A stretch of 33,020 bases of DNA from Phellopilus nigrolimitatus. Taxonomy: Eukaryota > Basidiomycota > Agaricomycetes > Hymenochaetales > Hymenochaetaceae. The stretch lies in the NCBI GenBank assembly GCA_021029095.1, contig JAJOHG010000285.1, positions 1 to 33,020 on the forward strand, read 5' to 3'. Both the position numbers and the translations under genes were made by a program. The notes under the pieces are model-generated. The model ran no database searches, was not told the DNA's origin, and saw only the letters and a list, made by a program, of their open reading frames with translations. Shown piece after piece: positions 1 to 10,175 of this stretch; within the stretch, counting starts at the first letter, position 1; the number at the start of each line of letters is the position of its first letter.

Positions 1-3000
1 TCAAGTGGACTATGCAAATAGGCTGAATTGATGTCGATTGTGACGAGATCCGAGGTAGTTTCCGCGCTTAGTGCCATCACTAGTTTGGCTGCGACATAAT
101 CCCCAGACGCGGCGAAAGTCTCGTCAAATTCTAGACCTGGAACTTGAGAATCGCCACGTGCGACCCATCGTGCGCGATAATCTAGAGTTCCGTCTACGTT
201 CTCTTTGATGTTGTATACCCACATGCCTTTAATTACGTGAACGTCATCGGGACGGGGAATGATTTTCCACACGTCCATGCCCACGAGCTTACTAAGCTCG
301 TATTGCATTTGTTTCTTCCACTCCTCGCGCTGCGGGGATGAGAGAGCTTCGTGCGCAGAGCGAGGAATGTAAATACCAGCAACAACACGTCGCGCAACGG
401 ATGCATTTGCCCGTTCGTTTTCACCGGGTGGACGGTCCAGGTGAGCGAGCGTCGACTCCTGCTCGTCCCCGGCCGCACGACGATCCGTAGGACGAGACGT
501 ACGTGCGGATCGACGAGGATTAACCTGAGTATGATCGACAATTGATCCGGACTGCTCAACCTGCGGCTCAGGAAGGAAAGGCAATTGATCGGACTCAGAT
601 TCGTCATCGGCAATATATTCTGCTGGTGATTTCCTCCGCTGGATAAAAAGACCCTGTTCATCGAAGACCACGTCACGAGAGAACGTAATTTCACGAGTGA
701 CAGGATTCAAGATTTTCCATGCGGCATCTTCTCGAACTCCGACAAAGATACCGCGTTGTGACTTTGGATCGAGCTTCTTGCGGAGTTCAGGTACCACCCG
801 CACATACGCGACACAACCAAAGATGCGGAGATGGCCGACATCCGGTTTTGTCTTATACAGTATTTCGTAGGGGGTCTTGTCAGGGTCCAAGGAAGCAATT
901 TGAAGGCGGTTGTGACAATAAGTGAAGTAAGCATAAGCTTCTGCCCAGTAAGCGCGCGGCAGATTAGCCGTCTGAAGCATGGAACGAACGGCATCCGCTC
1001 CCGTTCGATTCATTCTTTCGGCGAGTCCATTTTGTTCATGCCGATGCGGCGCCGTAAGACGATGGGCAATGCCGTGCTCAACATTGTATGCATCCATGTC
1101 GGCATTGACAAATTCTGTCCCATTGTCAGTATGGAGCGCACGCGCGGTTACGTCAAACTGAGTTTTAATGAACGCCACGACTTCCTTCCACTTGGCTAGG
1201 ACCGTTTGAGCCGACTTATCTTTTAACGCGAATTGAAAAAGGTATCCGCTACCGGCATCCGTGAATTTCAGCGAGTAGATCGCACCTCCAAAGGAGCGAT
1301 CGATCATGTATTCAATGTCCGCGTGAATCACATCACCTGGTTTCCGCGACTGATCAGGGCGAGTGGGCGCGCTAACGGCAGGGAGCTTCCCTAGGGTGCA
1401 ACCTTCACACGAAGCGTGATGGTCTTTCTGGTGACCGATTTCCAATCCCAGCACCGCTCCGGTTTCTGCCATTGACAGAAGCTTGTGCATACCGGCATGG
1501 GCGAAACGTTCGTGCCAGACCTGAAGTGATTGCCGCTTTTCCTTCTCAGACGTCACTAAGCGTGCCGTTTCGTGATTGACGGCCATCCGTAAATGGTATA
1601 GGTTTTGAATTTGATTTCCGAAACCAAATGTCATCCCATCTCGGTTAAGGTAGCACCGCCCGTTCGTGAAGTTGACGTTCACCCCGGATGCAGTAAGCTT
1701 AGAAACGGACATGAGACTCATCTCGATGTCTGGCGTGTGAAGGACTCCAGAAATGGAGACTTCGGTCACGACTCCCTTGTGTATGAATTTAGCAACAATT
1801 GTTCCCCGCCCGATCGCTTGGAGAGATCCACCCTTCTGAGCCGTGCTTATGACAAACGGCTCGATCACCTGGTAGTCTGTGAACTCAAAACGGTGTTTCG
1901 CCATGTGTGACGAAGCTCCTGAATCCATAAGCCAAGCGTCGTCCCTGAGCCTGGGTTGTCCCGTCTGGAGCGCGAAGGTCTTTTGGGGAGCGGCGGCTGC
2001 CAGATTTGCACTTTCCGATTGTGAATCCGATTTCTCCGCCGATTTCTCCGCGGGAGTCGCCACATTTGCGGCCTGCTTTCCATTCCCCGCCGCCGAAGCG
2101 TCCTTCTTTGGTTTGGTGCATACAGCTTGAACGTGACCGCGTTCGTTACAATTCCAACAGATTATGCCGGTCCGACCGCGGCCCTGGGGCCTGCCCTGAG
2201 CATTAGTCCGCATTGCCGTCTCCGACGAAGAAGGTTTGCGTTGTCCCTTATCCATATCGAGTTTAACTTGGTGCACTTCCAAGATCTTGATCATGGCTTC
2301 CGGGTCTGTCATTGTATGGCCCAGCATCGAGAACGAATCCCAATCTCCGGCCAGAGATCCGAGAATCACCATCAACCATTCCTCGTTTGCGAGTGACCCG
2401 CCGGCATTAATAAGCGTGGCACGGCGTCTCCTGAGTTCTTGGATGTGCGCGTCCATCCTTTCGGACGGCCCGATCCTTTTTGATCGTAGATTAGCATTGG
2501 CCAACGATTTGGCCATCACGTTTTGTTTTCCGAAGCGGTCGTCTAGAGCACCCCAAAGATCTTTTGCCCGTTTGGTCGGGTGCTCGGCAACGAGTGTCAT
2601 GTCTATATTAAGGCCAATGTGCGCAAGCGCCCGATTGTTCTTCGACTTCCATGCCGGATGAGTGGTGCTGAAATTAGGATCGGACGTTGTGGGTTCCGGA
2701 ATCGTTCCATCTACATAACCAAATAGGCTTTTTGCCTCGAGAATCATCTCGATCACGGCCTTCCACGGAAAGAAATTCTCTCCGTTGGCTTTGAGTTTGC
2801 TGTCATCAGACAGGGTCTGAATAGACGTTCCCTGATCTTGACCGGACATAACGACTACGGGTTGTTTGGAAATGATGGAGCTAGGGGGCTTAGCTGTTTT
2901 TGGACCGTAGCCTGGGGGAAAAGGTACGCTCGTCTGTACGAGATGACCCTGACCTTCTAATTCACTCGCAACGTCGCCGTCTTCCGCCTCTGACTCAGGT

Positions 3001-3167
3001 ACTGCGGTTTCACGGGCGTTCTTCGCAACGTCGCCGTCTTCCGCCTCTGACTCAGGTATCGCGATTTCACGAGCGTTCTTCGGGGCCCTTGCCTCGATAT
3101 AGCTTGGATCGCCTTCAACCGGTAAACCTAGGGTCACGCGTTGTGCTCTAGTGAGTCTAGGGTGCAT
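1..3167 (-). mobile_element. Ty1/copia retrotransposon polyprotein (gag-PR-IN-RT, 3' part off window)
   Basis: One reading frame stays open from ATG 3167 to the left edge (about 1055 codons), so the element looks young. In order: an acidic N-terminal leader with a 19-residue tandem duplication; a gag region of UBN2 type; a CCHC zinc knuckle CWNCNERGHVQAVC near residue 336; an aspartic protease motif MDSGASSH near 412; the integrase HHCC finger (HERFAH ... CEGC) near 549-590; the integrase core with D (HADIEY), D (HTDNGTEF, about 681) and E (QNGLAER, about 717); then the start of the copia reverse transcriptase (KGMWVYNIKENVDG, RARWVARG, TIDINSAYLHS). PR-IN-RT order defines copia rather than gypsy. 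An internal ATG at 2849 (MSGQDQG) begins the conserved gag and could be the real start, but the frame continues upstream without a stop. RNase H and the 3' LTR must lie beyond base 1. Confidence 0.95.
2967..3080 (-). repeat. 57-bp tandem duplication in copia leader
   Basis: Two adjacent 57-bp units (2967-3023 and 3024-3080) differ at only four bases. On the coding strand each encodes 19 residues containing PESEAEDGDVA, so the duplication preserves the frame of the polyprotein leader. It lies upstream of the conserved gag start and adds an acidic stretch of unknown role. Confidence 0.9.
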
Positions 3168-3200
3168 ACACCTTTAGTACCGTAACTCCGTTGTATCCTT

Positions 3201-3231
3201 CGCAGTGGTTCAGGGCACAAGGCTCATAACC
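3201..3231 (-). other. copia primer-binding site (initiator tRNA-Met type)
   Basis: The plus strand at 3221-3231 reads GGCTCATAACC, the anticodon arm of eukaryotic initiator tRNA-Met; the flank from 3201 (CGCAGTGG) also resembles the D-arm region of that tRNA. Drosophila copia and yeast Ty5 are known to prime from a cleaved half-tRNA-iMet at this internal site. The site lies 34 bp upstream of the polyprotein ATG in the element's sense, where a primer site belongs. By analogy the 5' LTR should end at about 3232. Confidence 0.7.
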
Positions 3232-3434
3232 TAAAGAAAAACTGCAAAGAAGTCCGGCTCAGTCTAGACGGTACAAGACTCTTTATTTAGTTAACTACCT
3301 GCAAAGAAGTCCGGCTAATTACAGATAGTTAGAAATGAAGTGAAATCTAATCGAGATACAACGGAGCGCTCACCTCAGTCTAGACGGTACAAGACTGAGG
3401 TGCGCATATAGTCAGTAAATTTTACTTGTAGTCA
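3232..3434 (-). repeat. probable copia 5' LTR / leader DNA with internal repeats
   Basis: This stretch next to the primer site holds two pairs of exact direct repeats: 18 bp at 3242-3259 and 3299-3316, and 21 bp at 3260-3280 and 3376-3396. The second 21-bp copy sits in a hairpin with 10-bp arms (3372-3381 and 3392-3401). The position fits the 5' LTR. A TG start at 3434 on the minus strand is only a guess, because the second LTR is outside the window and no CA end fits the primer site cleanly. Confidence 0.45.
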
Positions 3435-3450
3435 GCCGCTCGGCCATGTT

Positions 3451-4662
3451 ACGAATAAGGAAACAAATAAACAAATAAACAAAACTGTTGCCACCGACAC
3501 GCGAGCTGCTTTGTCACGCATGTCGTAATCTATCTTCAACAAATACAATCGTCTGTTCCTCATTCGAAAACCCATCCCTTCCTCCCCTTCGTTCCATGTC
3601 TTTGAGCTGCACCTCAGGCAATCGTCTAATGGAACCTCTGGTTAGAGTTTTCAAATGTCAAGGGATGTGGAACGATTTCGAGACCCTGGAGATAACGGAT
3701 AATCGTCTATTAGTACGTGCGAAGAAGTCGCGTGAAGGATAAACCGAAGGGGTTATATGTTACGACAAGATTCACCAAGACGACGGATAGGTCAGTAACA
3801 TTCTCATTTCTTTGTCGGGAGACTGATTGACTTTCGCGATTGAGATAGAGATTATACGCCTGAGCTATCTTTGACGCGTCGCGCCAGGTACTTTTCTTCC
3901 TTCAAAATTTTTTTTTTTCGCCATCGCTTCATTTGTAATAGAAACCGGCCCTGATGAGGTATGTTCCATCCCTTTTATTTGGGGTCGGCTGATCGGGCAC
4001 GACGAGCACGTCGACTGTCATCATTCGTGGCGCATGTGGTACGTCTGACCGGACATCTCCTTCATCATCATCTACTGTCTGTTTTCCCGCCAAACATGTC
4101 CACGTTCGATAGTATCCCTTCTACGAAAGATCTCCGTGTCTTATATGATTTTTGAGCACATTAATTCGACCAGTTCTGTATGATCGAAAATCTTGTGCGC
4201 TAGGCAAAACTACAAAGTTATCGCGTCACGAACCAGCGATAGTTGGAATGACAAGCGCGACAGTCCGGTGACTGATGAACCGTTTAGATGGTATATGGAC
4301 GTTGTATGTGCTGCTACTTACTGAAGTCTAGTCCTTCAGCCTGGAAAGGTTATTTCGCGGCATGTCTAACAAAGCATGTCATTATTATCAACTAGTTCAA
4401 GTTGAAGTCATCTTAGTCAAATACTATCTTGTTCTTCGACTCGTAGATTTTCCATCGAAAATGTCGGCTTCATTTAAATCTCCATTGAAAGCAGTGCACA
4501 AAAAGCAAATTCGAAATGCACCTACCCTGGCAAGAATTCACAGCGCGTTTTATATTCACGTTGTCTACAAAGGAGCGCGTATGTTACATAATCAAAGTAA
4601 ACAACGCGAAACAACGCGTGAGTTGAAAGCCTTTCACATCTGTCTTCAACCACGACAGTTTA
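3451..4662. other. intergenic, no supported gene
   Basis: About 1.2 kb between the retrotransposon end and the first F-box relict. It holds a short CAAATAAA-type run near 3468-3484 and a T-run near 3909. Small open frames at 3488-3742, 3961-4155 and 4362-4667 show no recognisable domain. Confidence 0.5.
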
Positions 4663-5917
4663 AATGACCAGCTCGGGCATCAATATCGACGAAAAAATCC
4701 TGTGCATAATCGAGAAAGCTCTCACTCAGATACGCGGGAGTAACGATCCCGTCAGTGCGGAAAGGCTTTGGACGCTGGGAGATCAGGTAGATGTTACCAA
4801 GCTTTCGTGAGTCTTCGTCGTCGTTTATGGTATGGTATCTTTGACACTCCCTTTGTCCGTACTAATCAGATTTCGCGACGTCGGTTCTCTTGGCTCTGCC
4901 TCGAAAACACAAACGTCGTCCTTCGCCAGTTGAAAGCCACCAATAATGCACTATTTCTACTAGTGCGCTCGTGCGAGCAGAGACTGAGCACGCTAAAGCT
5001 GGTGATACGTCCATATCTCCTTCATTCTGGAAATTTCTCTCTTCTGAATGACGTCCTCGCACTTATTTTCGAAGAGTCGCTTCCCGAGGATGGTGTATAC
5101 GGCTATACAACATCTGAGCTCTCCATTTCCCATGTCTGTCGACGGTTCCGGATCGTCTCTCTCAATCTCCCTCGACTATGGTCGCGTGTAAACAGTGAAA
5201 TGTCGAAGGAGGGTTGACACTAGGTTATGGCGATCAAAGAATACGAAGCTTGTAGTCCACATCTATGATGACACAGACACACAGTATACCTCGATTGTTC
5301 GTTTTGGGCAACAGGTGGTTGGTTCCACATGCTCACCGATGGCAGAGATTCAGGTTGTGGTAGATGAGCTACCGACCTCTTACCGCAGTTTCAATCACAA
5401 ACTGAAGGAACAGTTCGCAAACCTGAAGCTCATTTCCTTAACTTTCTTGCAGGTGTGTCCTGATGCGCACGACAGTGTCGTTTTCGACGATACCAATTTC
5501 GACGATTTTGACTTCTATAAAAGCTGGGAAATGCCGGAGCTTCGCCGCGCGTATATGGTGCATCATATTCCTTCTAATGTCATGCACGATTCAAAAATTG
5601 TAACATCCTTTGATTACGCATTTGACCGGTCCTCCAGCGAATTCGACATCCAAAAACTGATGGACTTCCTAAGCTCCTTAGACAGCCTCACAGAGTTGTC
5701 GCTCCAGCTTTTGGACCACACTCTGGGCCTAGCCAACCACGTAGTACTTCCCAAAGTCAAGAGCTTCAAACCCGAGACGATTATTCACGACACTCTCGAA
5801 GTAATGATGAAACTGATTTGCATAAAAGCTACTTTGCGGGAAGTCTGTACCAACCCTGAAACTATTTTTTATGAGCTTAAGCTACTTTGTGTGTTAGCCC
5901 CTTTGCACAGATACTGA
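4663..5917 (+). pseudogene. F-box/LRR-like gene copy, frameshifted
   Basis: The copy begins at ATG 4663 (MTSSGINIDEKILCIIEK). An exon runs to 4806, and a GTGAGT...CTAATCAG intron occupies 4807-4869. Exon 2 opens in one frame (FRDVGSLGSA) but after about 4900 the similarity moves to another frame (LRQLKATNNALFLLVRSCE), a one-base deletion relative to the paralog at 14038-14690. The F-box-like segment follows (SLLNDVLALIFEESLP ... SHVCRRF ... LPRLWSRV). A second shift at about 5195-5217 moves the reading to VDTRLWRSKNTKLVVHIYD, then about 230 residues of LRR-like sequence to the stop at 5917. F-box proteins normally bring substrates to SCF ubiquitin ligases. Two frameshifts argue that no full-length protein is made, barring sequence error. 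Confidence 0.75.
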
Positions 5918-6115
5918 CCTGTCACTTTGCTTGCAAACTATAGTGCAAACTACTGTCTCTAATAATAGCTGCCATGTTTATAAGCTGGGCCCTGGGCACC
6001 AGGGAACAGCAGAATTGTTAACTCGTGTTTTAGTCTGCTATAACTTGAACTCAGAATCTAGATACTATATTTGTTGCGAGATCTTTGGAAAACTAACCTA
6101 CACCTGACAACGACC

Positions 6116-7321
6116 ATGTCGGCCCGGAAAGCGCCCACCTGGCTGAAACACGCGCTCAAGGAAAGCGCGCTCGAGAAAAGCGAATACTTCCACGACCACG
6201 TTTTCAAAATCCTCTCCAACCGCGAAAGAAAGAGAACACTTGCGCAGCGCTCCGCAACGCGTCACAATTCCGAGCCCAGTCGAGGGTCGCTAGACGTCCC
6301 CGAGAGTCACACGGAGCACTATCGCGCCGAGGTCGGCTTGCGTCCCGAGAACGAGAATGAGAATCGCTATATAGGGCTGGTACCGTACGACCGCACGCGC
6401 GTGATCGTCGACGAGGGCCGATACCTGAACGCGAACTGGGTGCGCGAGCTGCACGGCGGGCAGTGGTGGATTGCGACCCAGGCTCCGCTCCCCAACACCG
6501 CGCACGCCTTTTTATCTCTCTTCATGCAGCCGGAAACACGCCCCCCTCATCGCCTTGCTCTGCCGCACCCGTCCTCTCCAGGTCCGTGTCGAATCCGTAC
6601 TGCTGTGCAGCTCACAGTCGCGACTGAGGGTGGGATAATGAAGGCGCACCCATACTTTCCGAACGAGATCGGACAGTCAGGCGTCGTGCCTCCACCCAAG
6701 GACAGCACACTCCCGGCGTTGAAGATCACGCTCGAGGGACAACGGACGGAGGAGTCGTCGCGCAGTGTGCAGAGCACGATCCGCCTCGTACGGTGTTCGG
6801 TGCCGACTGGCGAGCCAGGTACCCTGGGCTCGAACGAGGTGGATGAAATTGGCGACGCGGTGCGCTTTACGCACCTTTTGTTCACGCACTGGCCGGACTT
6901 CGGCGTGCCCGAAGGTCCGGACGAGGAAGCGAGTCTGTTAGCTTTCACGCGTCTCGTGGCGAGCGTGAACCGAGCGCCGCCCTTCTCGTCGTCAGACACG
7001 GCGCATCATCCCGACCCTCCTATCACCGTCAACTGTTCCGCAGGGATAGGGCGTACAGGCACTTTCATAGCTCTCACATCGCTGCTGCGCTCACACGGCC
7101 TCCTTATACCCGACTATCCTCAGACGAGCACCAACGAATTTCCCAGCCTTCCGCCGTCTCTGCAAGGTCCACTTCCGGACGAACTAAAGGAGGATGAGGT
7201 GGTATTGGAAGTTGATTCGTTGCGCGAGCAGCGGGTGTCGATGGTTATAAGTGCAGCGCAGCTGTTGCTAATATATGAGCTGTTGGCGGCGGCTTATTAT
7301 GAAGTAGAGGCTCGTGGCTGA
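6116..7321 (+). CDS. protein tyrosine phosphatase, classical type, variant signature loop
   Basis: Intronless frame of 401 residues from ATG 6116, chosen for its good context (ACCATGTCG) over an upstream non-ATG extension. Features of the classical phosphotyrosine phosphatase fold: the substrate-recognition motif NRYIGLVPYDRTRV, LNANWV, the Q-rich strand QWWIATQAPLPNT, the WPD loop HWPDFGVP with general acid Asp261, the P-loop VNCSAGIGRTG with nucleophile Cys307 and phosphate-binding Arg313, and a C-terminal QRVSMVISAAQLLLIYELL corresponding to the Q-loop helix. The residue before the Cys is Asn306, whereas the family motif has His; that His helps lower the Cys pKa, so activity may be altered. 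It should dephosphorylate tyrosines in the cytosol or nucleus, as fungal Ptp1-3/Pyp enzymes do on MAP kinases, but the substrate cannot be read here. Confidence 0.9.
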   Translation: MSARKAPTWLKHALKESALEKSEYFHDHVFKILSNRERKRTLAQRSATRHNSEPSRGSLDVPESHTEHYRAEVGLRPENENENRYIGLVPYDRTRVIVDEGRYLNANWVRELHGGQWWIATQAPLPNTAHAFLSLFMQPETRPPHRLALPHPSSPGPCRIRTAVQLTVATEGGIMKAHPYFPNEIGQSGVVPPPKDSTLPALKITLEGQRTEESSRSVQSTIRLVRCSVPTGEPGTLGSNEVDEIGDAVRFTHLLFTHWPDFGVPEGPDEEASLLAFTRLVASVNRAPPFSSSDTAHHPDPPITVNCSAGIGRTGTFIALTSLLRSHGLLIPDYPQTSTNEFPSLPPSLQGPLPDELKEDEVVLEVDSLREQRVSMVISAAQLLLIYELLAAAYYEVEARG

Positions 7322-7353
7322 AGGTCTCCCTCAGATATATTAGCTTACTATTA

Positions 7354-8189
7354 CAGTTGACTATCTAATAATGAATACGGTCGGATCATATTCAGTAGTA
7401 GATGTCACTTCTCTGTGACTACCCGTGACATATTACTACAGGTGGATTTAATAAGTTACGGACCGGCCGAAAAAGGAAATTGTTCGTGCCAGCTCTTGAA
7501 CACCCTTGCAATGCCAGTTTTTTCAAGGGTATGGCTCCTGCGGCTTGACTGCGGAACAAATCAACAAGAACCACAATGATTATGAGGTTTCTATTTGGTG
7601 CGTCGAGATTTTTTATCACATATGAGCAGTGAGATCCACAATTTTGACGCGCGTCGACACACCTTCCTTTTTCGGCCGGTCCGTAACTTTTTAAATCCAC
7701 CTGTATAATCTTGTCACGTTAGGTACATAAGTAATTTATATTTGAGTGTCTCCGAAGAAATAAAAGTCACAGCAAATTAACATATCGAAATAAGGTAGGG
7801 TATAATATTAAGCTTACTGTGTCTGAATTTTATGACATGAAGAACAAGTCAATTTGGAACTTGCATTGGTTTTTGTCTCATGATCGGGAAGTTAGATTAG
7901 TGTAAAATATTGAATAGGAAATCTTGCCGATTCGGCTTGCATGCTATTTTTAATATCGTATTATCATGTCGGGATCACATCGAGCCATGTTTCTTATCAA
8001 AACTGGACTTCTGTTTATCAAAATAGCCCCAAAAGGCAAATCTATTAGTGCATATGGCCAAAATCCGTATTCACTATTCGATACCGGATTTTATGAATAA
8101 TTTGGCGGGCACGGAGTCGGTTCCAGCGTTTTGTATTCATTAATAGCTCATATTCATTATTAGCTAATTCATTATTAGATAGTCAACTG
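7354..8189. mobile_element. non-autonomous Tc1/mariner-like element (outer, interrupted)
   Basis: Terminal inverted repeats begin CAGTTGACTATCTAATAATG and match exactly for 23 bp (7354-7376 and 8167-8189). The element is flanked by TA on both sides (7352-7353 and 8190-8191), the target duplication of the Tc1/mariner/pogo superfamily. The right end repeats the subterminal motif CTAATAATGAAT. No transposase frame is present. A second element sits inside at 7439-7703; removing it and one TA leaves about 569 bp. The remaining interior is AT-rich and non-coding. It begins about 30 bp after the phosphatase stop codon, so it may lie in that gene's 3' UTR. Confidence 0.85.
7439..7703. mobile_element. 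265-bp MITE with 40-bp terminal inverted repeats, nested
   Basis: The ends CAGGTGGATTTAA... match over 40 bp with one mismatch (7439-7478 and 7664-7703) and are flanked by TA (7437-7438, 7704-7705). The termini share GGACCGGCCGAAAAAGG. The interior is about 185 bp with no coding sequence. It is unlike the outer element 7354-8189 in terminal sequence, so it is a separate Tc1/mariner-type family that inserted later. The low divergence of the arms suggests a recent insertion. Confidence 0.9.
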
Positions 8190-8901
8190 TATTTTCTTGA
8201 AGATCCACGTGTGTAATCTCAAGTACTTAATCGATGTTGTACTCTTGATATCTATCGTACCTCAAATATGAATATATCGACACGTACTTTTCTCCGTACT
8301 TTATATGAAAACTTAGGTTTGATTTGACAACGTAAATCGCTCAAGTTTTTTTTTTTTTTTTCGGATGCCCCCATTTCGTCGATCAGTTTCACGAGTACCA
8401 CAAATTTGCCCCAAATATCCAAACTTCGACAATACCCATACATCATGCTTTAATAATTTCGAATTTACATAACCCCCCTCCTCTCTCTTCTTCACTCCTC
8501 CCCCTCACCCATTTTGACGCGTTAAGTCGTCGACCCCATTCCCCCCACTTTGATCCATTTCCGGACGAAAAGCCGGCTCACAATGCCTTGATGTTATTCG
8601 CTAAGTTTTTCACCAGGCGTCATGCTTAGCGAGCTTTAGCAAAGAGAGTTGCATGTGATGTCGCGGCAAATTCGCAGCGCATCTGAAGACACTCCCGAAA
8701 GGACGTATTGCCCTAGTGTCAGTGGAAGACAGTCACCCGGGGGAGGTACCCAGAAGAACGAAGTCTTAAAATCAATGGAGACAGGATGTCGGATGTGTGT
8801 TTAATTGCAAAGGCAAACCTATGAGAAAATGTAAAAAAAGGTCAATGAAACGGAAGGGGAAGAAACATACAAGTGCATACGCGCTGAAGCCGACCGAACA
8901 T
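8190..8901. other. intergenic, no supported gene
   Basis: About 0.7 kb between the transposon nest and the 3' end of the rRNA methyltransferase gene. It contains a T-run at about 8346-8361 and a pyrimidine-rich stretch at about 8465-8510. No domain-bearing frame was found on either strand. Confidence 0.5.
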
Positions 8902-10042
8902 CTACTCCTTCAAACAAAACTCCCACATGCGGTCCTCACCACCCTGGCCGGTCTTTCCCGTCCCGTGAGCGCGCTCTCCTTTTGTCATCCGGTGCTCGTA
9001 TCCCGCCCAGTCTGAGCGATTGAAGACGAACGAGCGGAGCTGGAGATAGTGGGGATTCGTTTTTTCCGAAAGCGAAGACGGAGGGGGCGGGTTCTTTGCT
9101 AGTTTCGGAAGATTCCTGTTTGAAGCATGGGTAAAATGTAAGACTTCTACTAGTCGAAAACAAAGGGAGGAGGAAATATACCATTCTGAGTATGGATGGA
9201 CATTCCGCAAGGTGACCAAAACAGTCCCCCTTGTCCCGTCGCGCTTGGATAAAGACTGTGACTCTTCTGTCCCCAGCTCTTCATCTTCAGATATAGAGTC
9301 ATCGTCATCCACTATCGGGCCCTCGTCCTCTGAACCAGAGTCATTTGCGCTTTTCTTTTTCTTCCGCCGGACAGTGATGGCAGGTATTGTGCCCTGTACA
9401 AGAAACGGCCCGACCGACATGAGGAATCCGAGAATGAGCACCTGGTTGGAGAGGATGTTGCGATCTTGATCTGTGATCCCCTTTCCTAAGAAAAATAAGA
9501 GATTAGGAATGAAAGCGATATATATATAGATCGACGGGCTCACCGGCATGCGGAAAATTAAATACAATGCGATCCCATTTCCTCCCCTTCAGCGGCTTGC
9601 ACTTCTCTAACGCAGTTGCATCGATACTGAATAGCAACTGTGCACCCTTCTTCTTCAGCTCCTCCACGATCGCGTGCGCCTCCGGGTATTTCTCGAAGCA
9701 CTCGTCCTCCGAGTCGTATGCGGTCGCTGTCACATTCTGCGCAGGAAGGTACTGCAAAGCGGGGTGGGAAAGAAGCGCGAGTGTGAAGGAGAAATTGCCC
9801 TCGCCGACAAGCAGTATCGTGTCCGAAGCGCGGAAGGGGATCGTCGAGCGTTTCCGAGCCTTGGTGATTTTTGACGGCACGGTAGTTGCTTTTCCTTCTT
9901 TCCCCTTGCCCTTCGCAGCGTCGACTGCATTTTGTTTCTGACTTCTCTGCGATGCTTCCTCGGCTTTTTTGGATTTTGCGTTCCTTTTGAAACGCGCCTG
10001 TTGCGAAGAGAGCGCAGCTTTCAGCGTGATTTTTTTCGCCAT
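8902..10042 (-). CDS. BMT5: 25S rRNA (uridine-N3)-methyltransferase, BMT5-like
   Basis: Three exons, 10042-9544, 9485-9182 and 9115-8902, give 338 residues with both introns GT-AG. The N-terminus is Lys/Ala-rich and basic (MAKKITLKAAL...), as in nucleolar proteins. The S-adenosylmethionine-binding motif DTILLVGEGNFSFTLAL lies at about residues 74-90, followed by VTATAYDSE, then WDRIVFNFPHAGKGITDQDR, the hallmark of the DUF2431/BMT5 family. An acidic insert follows, then HPYSEWNLPKLA and the C-terminus. Yeast Bmt5 methylates U2634 N3 of 25S rRNA. The second intron is a multiple of three and its retention would keep the frame open, but splicing gives the conserved PYSEWNLPKLA join. Divergent from the RAMP4-like gene with about 130 bp between the starts. 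Confidence 0.9.
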
Positions 10043-10175
10043 CGAGGCAGCTCGGTTCAAATTTTAGCTTGTAAACTCTAGAGTTAGCCATCAGGATCGA
10101 CATCCAAAACGAGCAGGCGTGCCACGTCTCGGGACACGTCGAGAGCACCGCGCCATAACTCAGTCGCCTACCGCC
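10043..10175. promoter_or_regulatory. bidirectional promoter region (inferred)
   Basis: Only 133 bp separate the ATG of the BMT5-like gene (minus) from the ATG of the RAMP4-like gene (plus), so both 5' UTRs and core promoters must share or overlap here. No clear TATA box was found. This is inferred from gene spacing alone. Confidence 0.5.

Noticed and set aside
3435..3456. A complete tRNA gene at the A-box-like sequence
   Set aside because: No B box (GGTTCGA-type), no anticodon stem and no pairing acceptor strand follow within 100 bp.
3488..3742. 84-codon plus-strand frame after the retrotransposon
   Set aside because: No recognisable domain, no splice context and no similarity to neighbours.
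6547..6999. Long open frame on the minus strand within the phosphatase gene
   Set aside because: It is antisense to a clear, conserved PTP coding region in GC-rich DNA and has no domain of its own.
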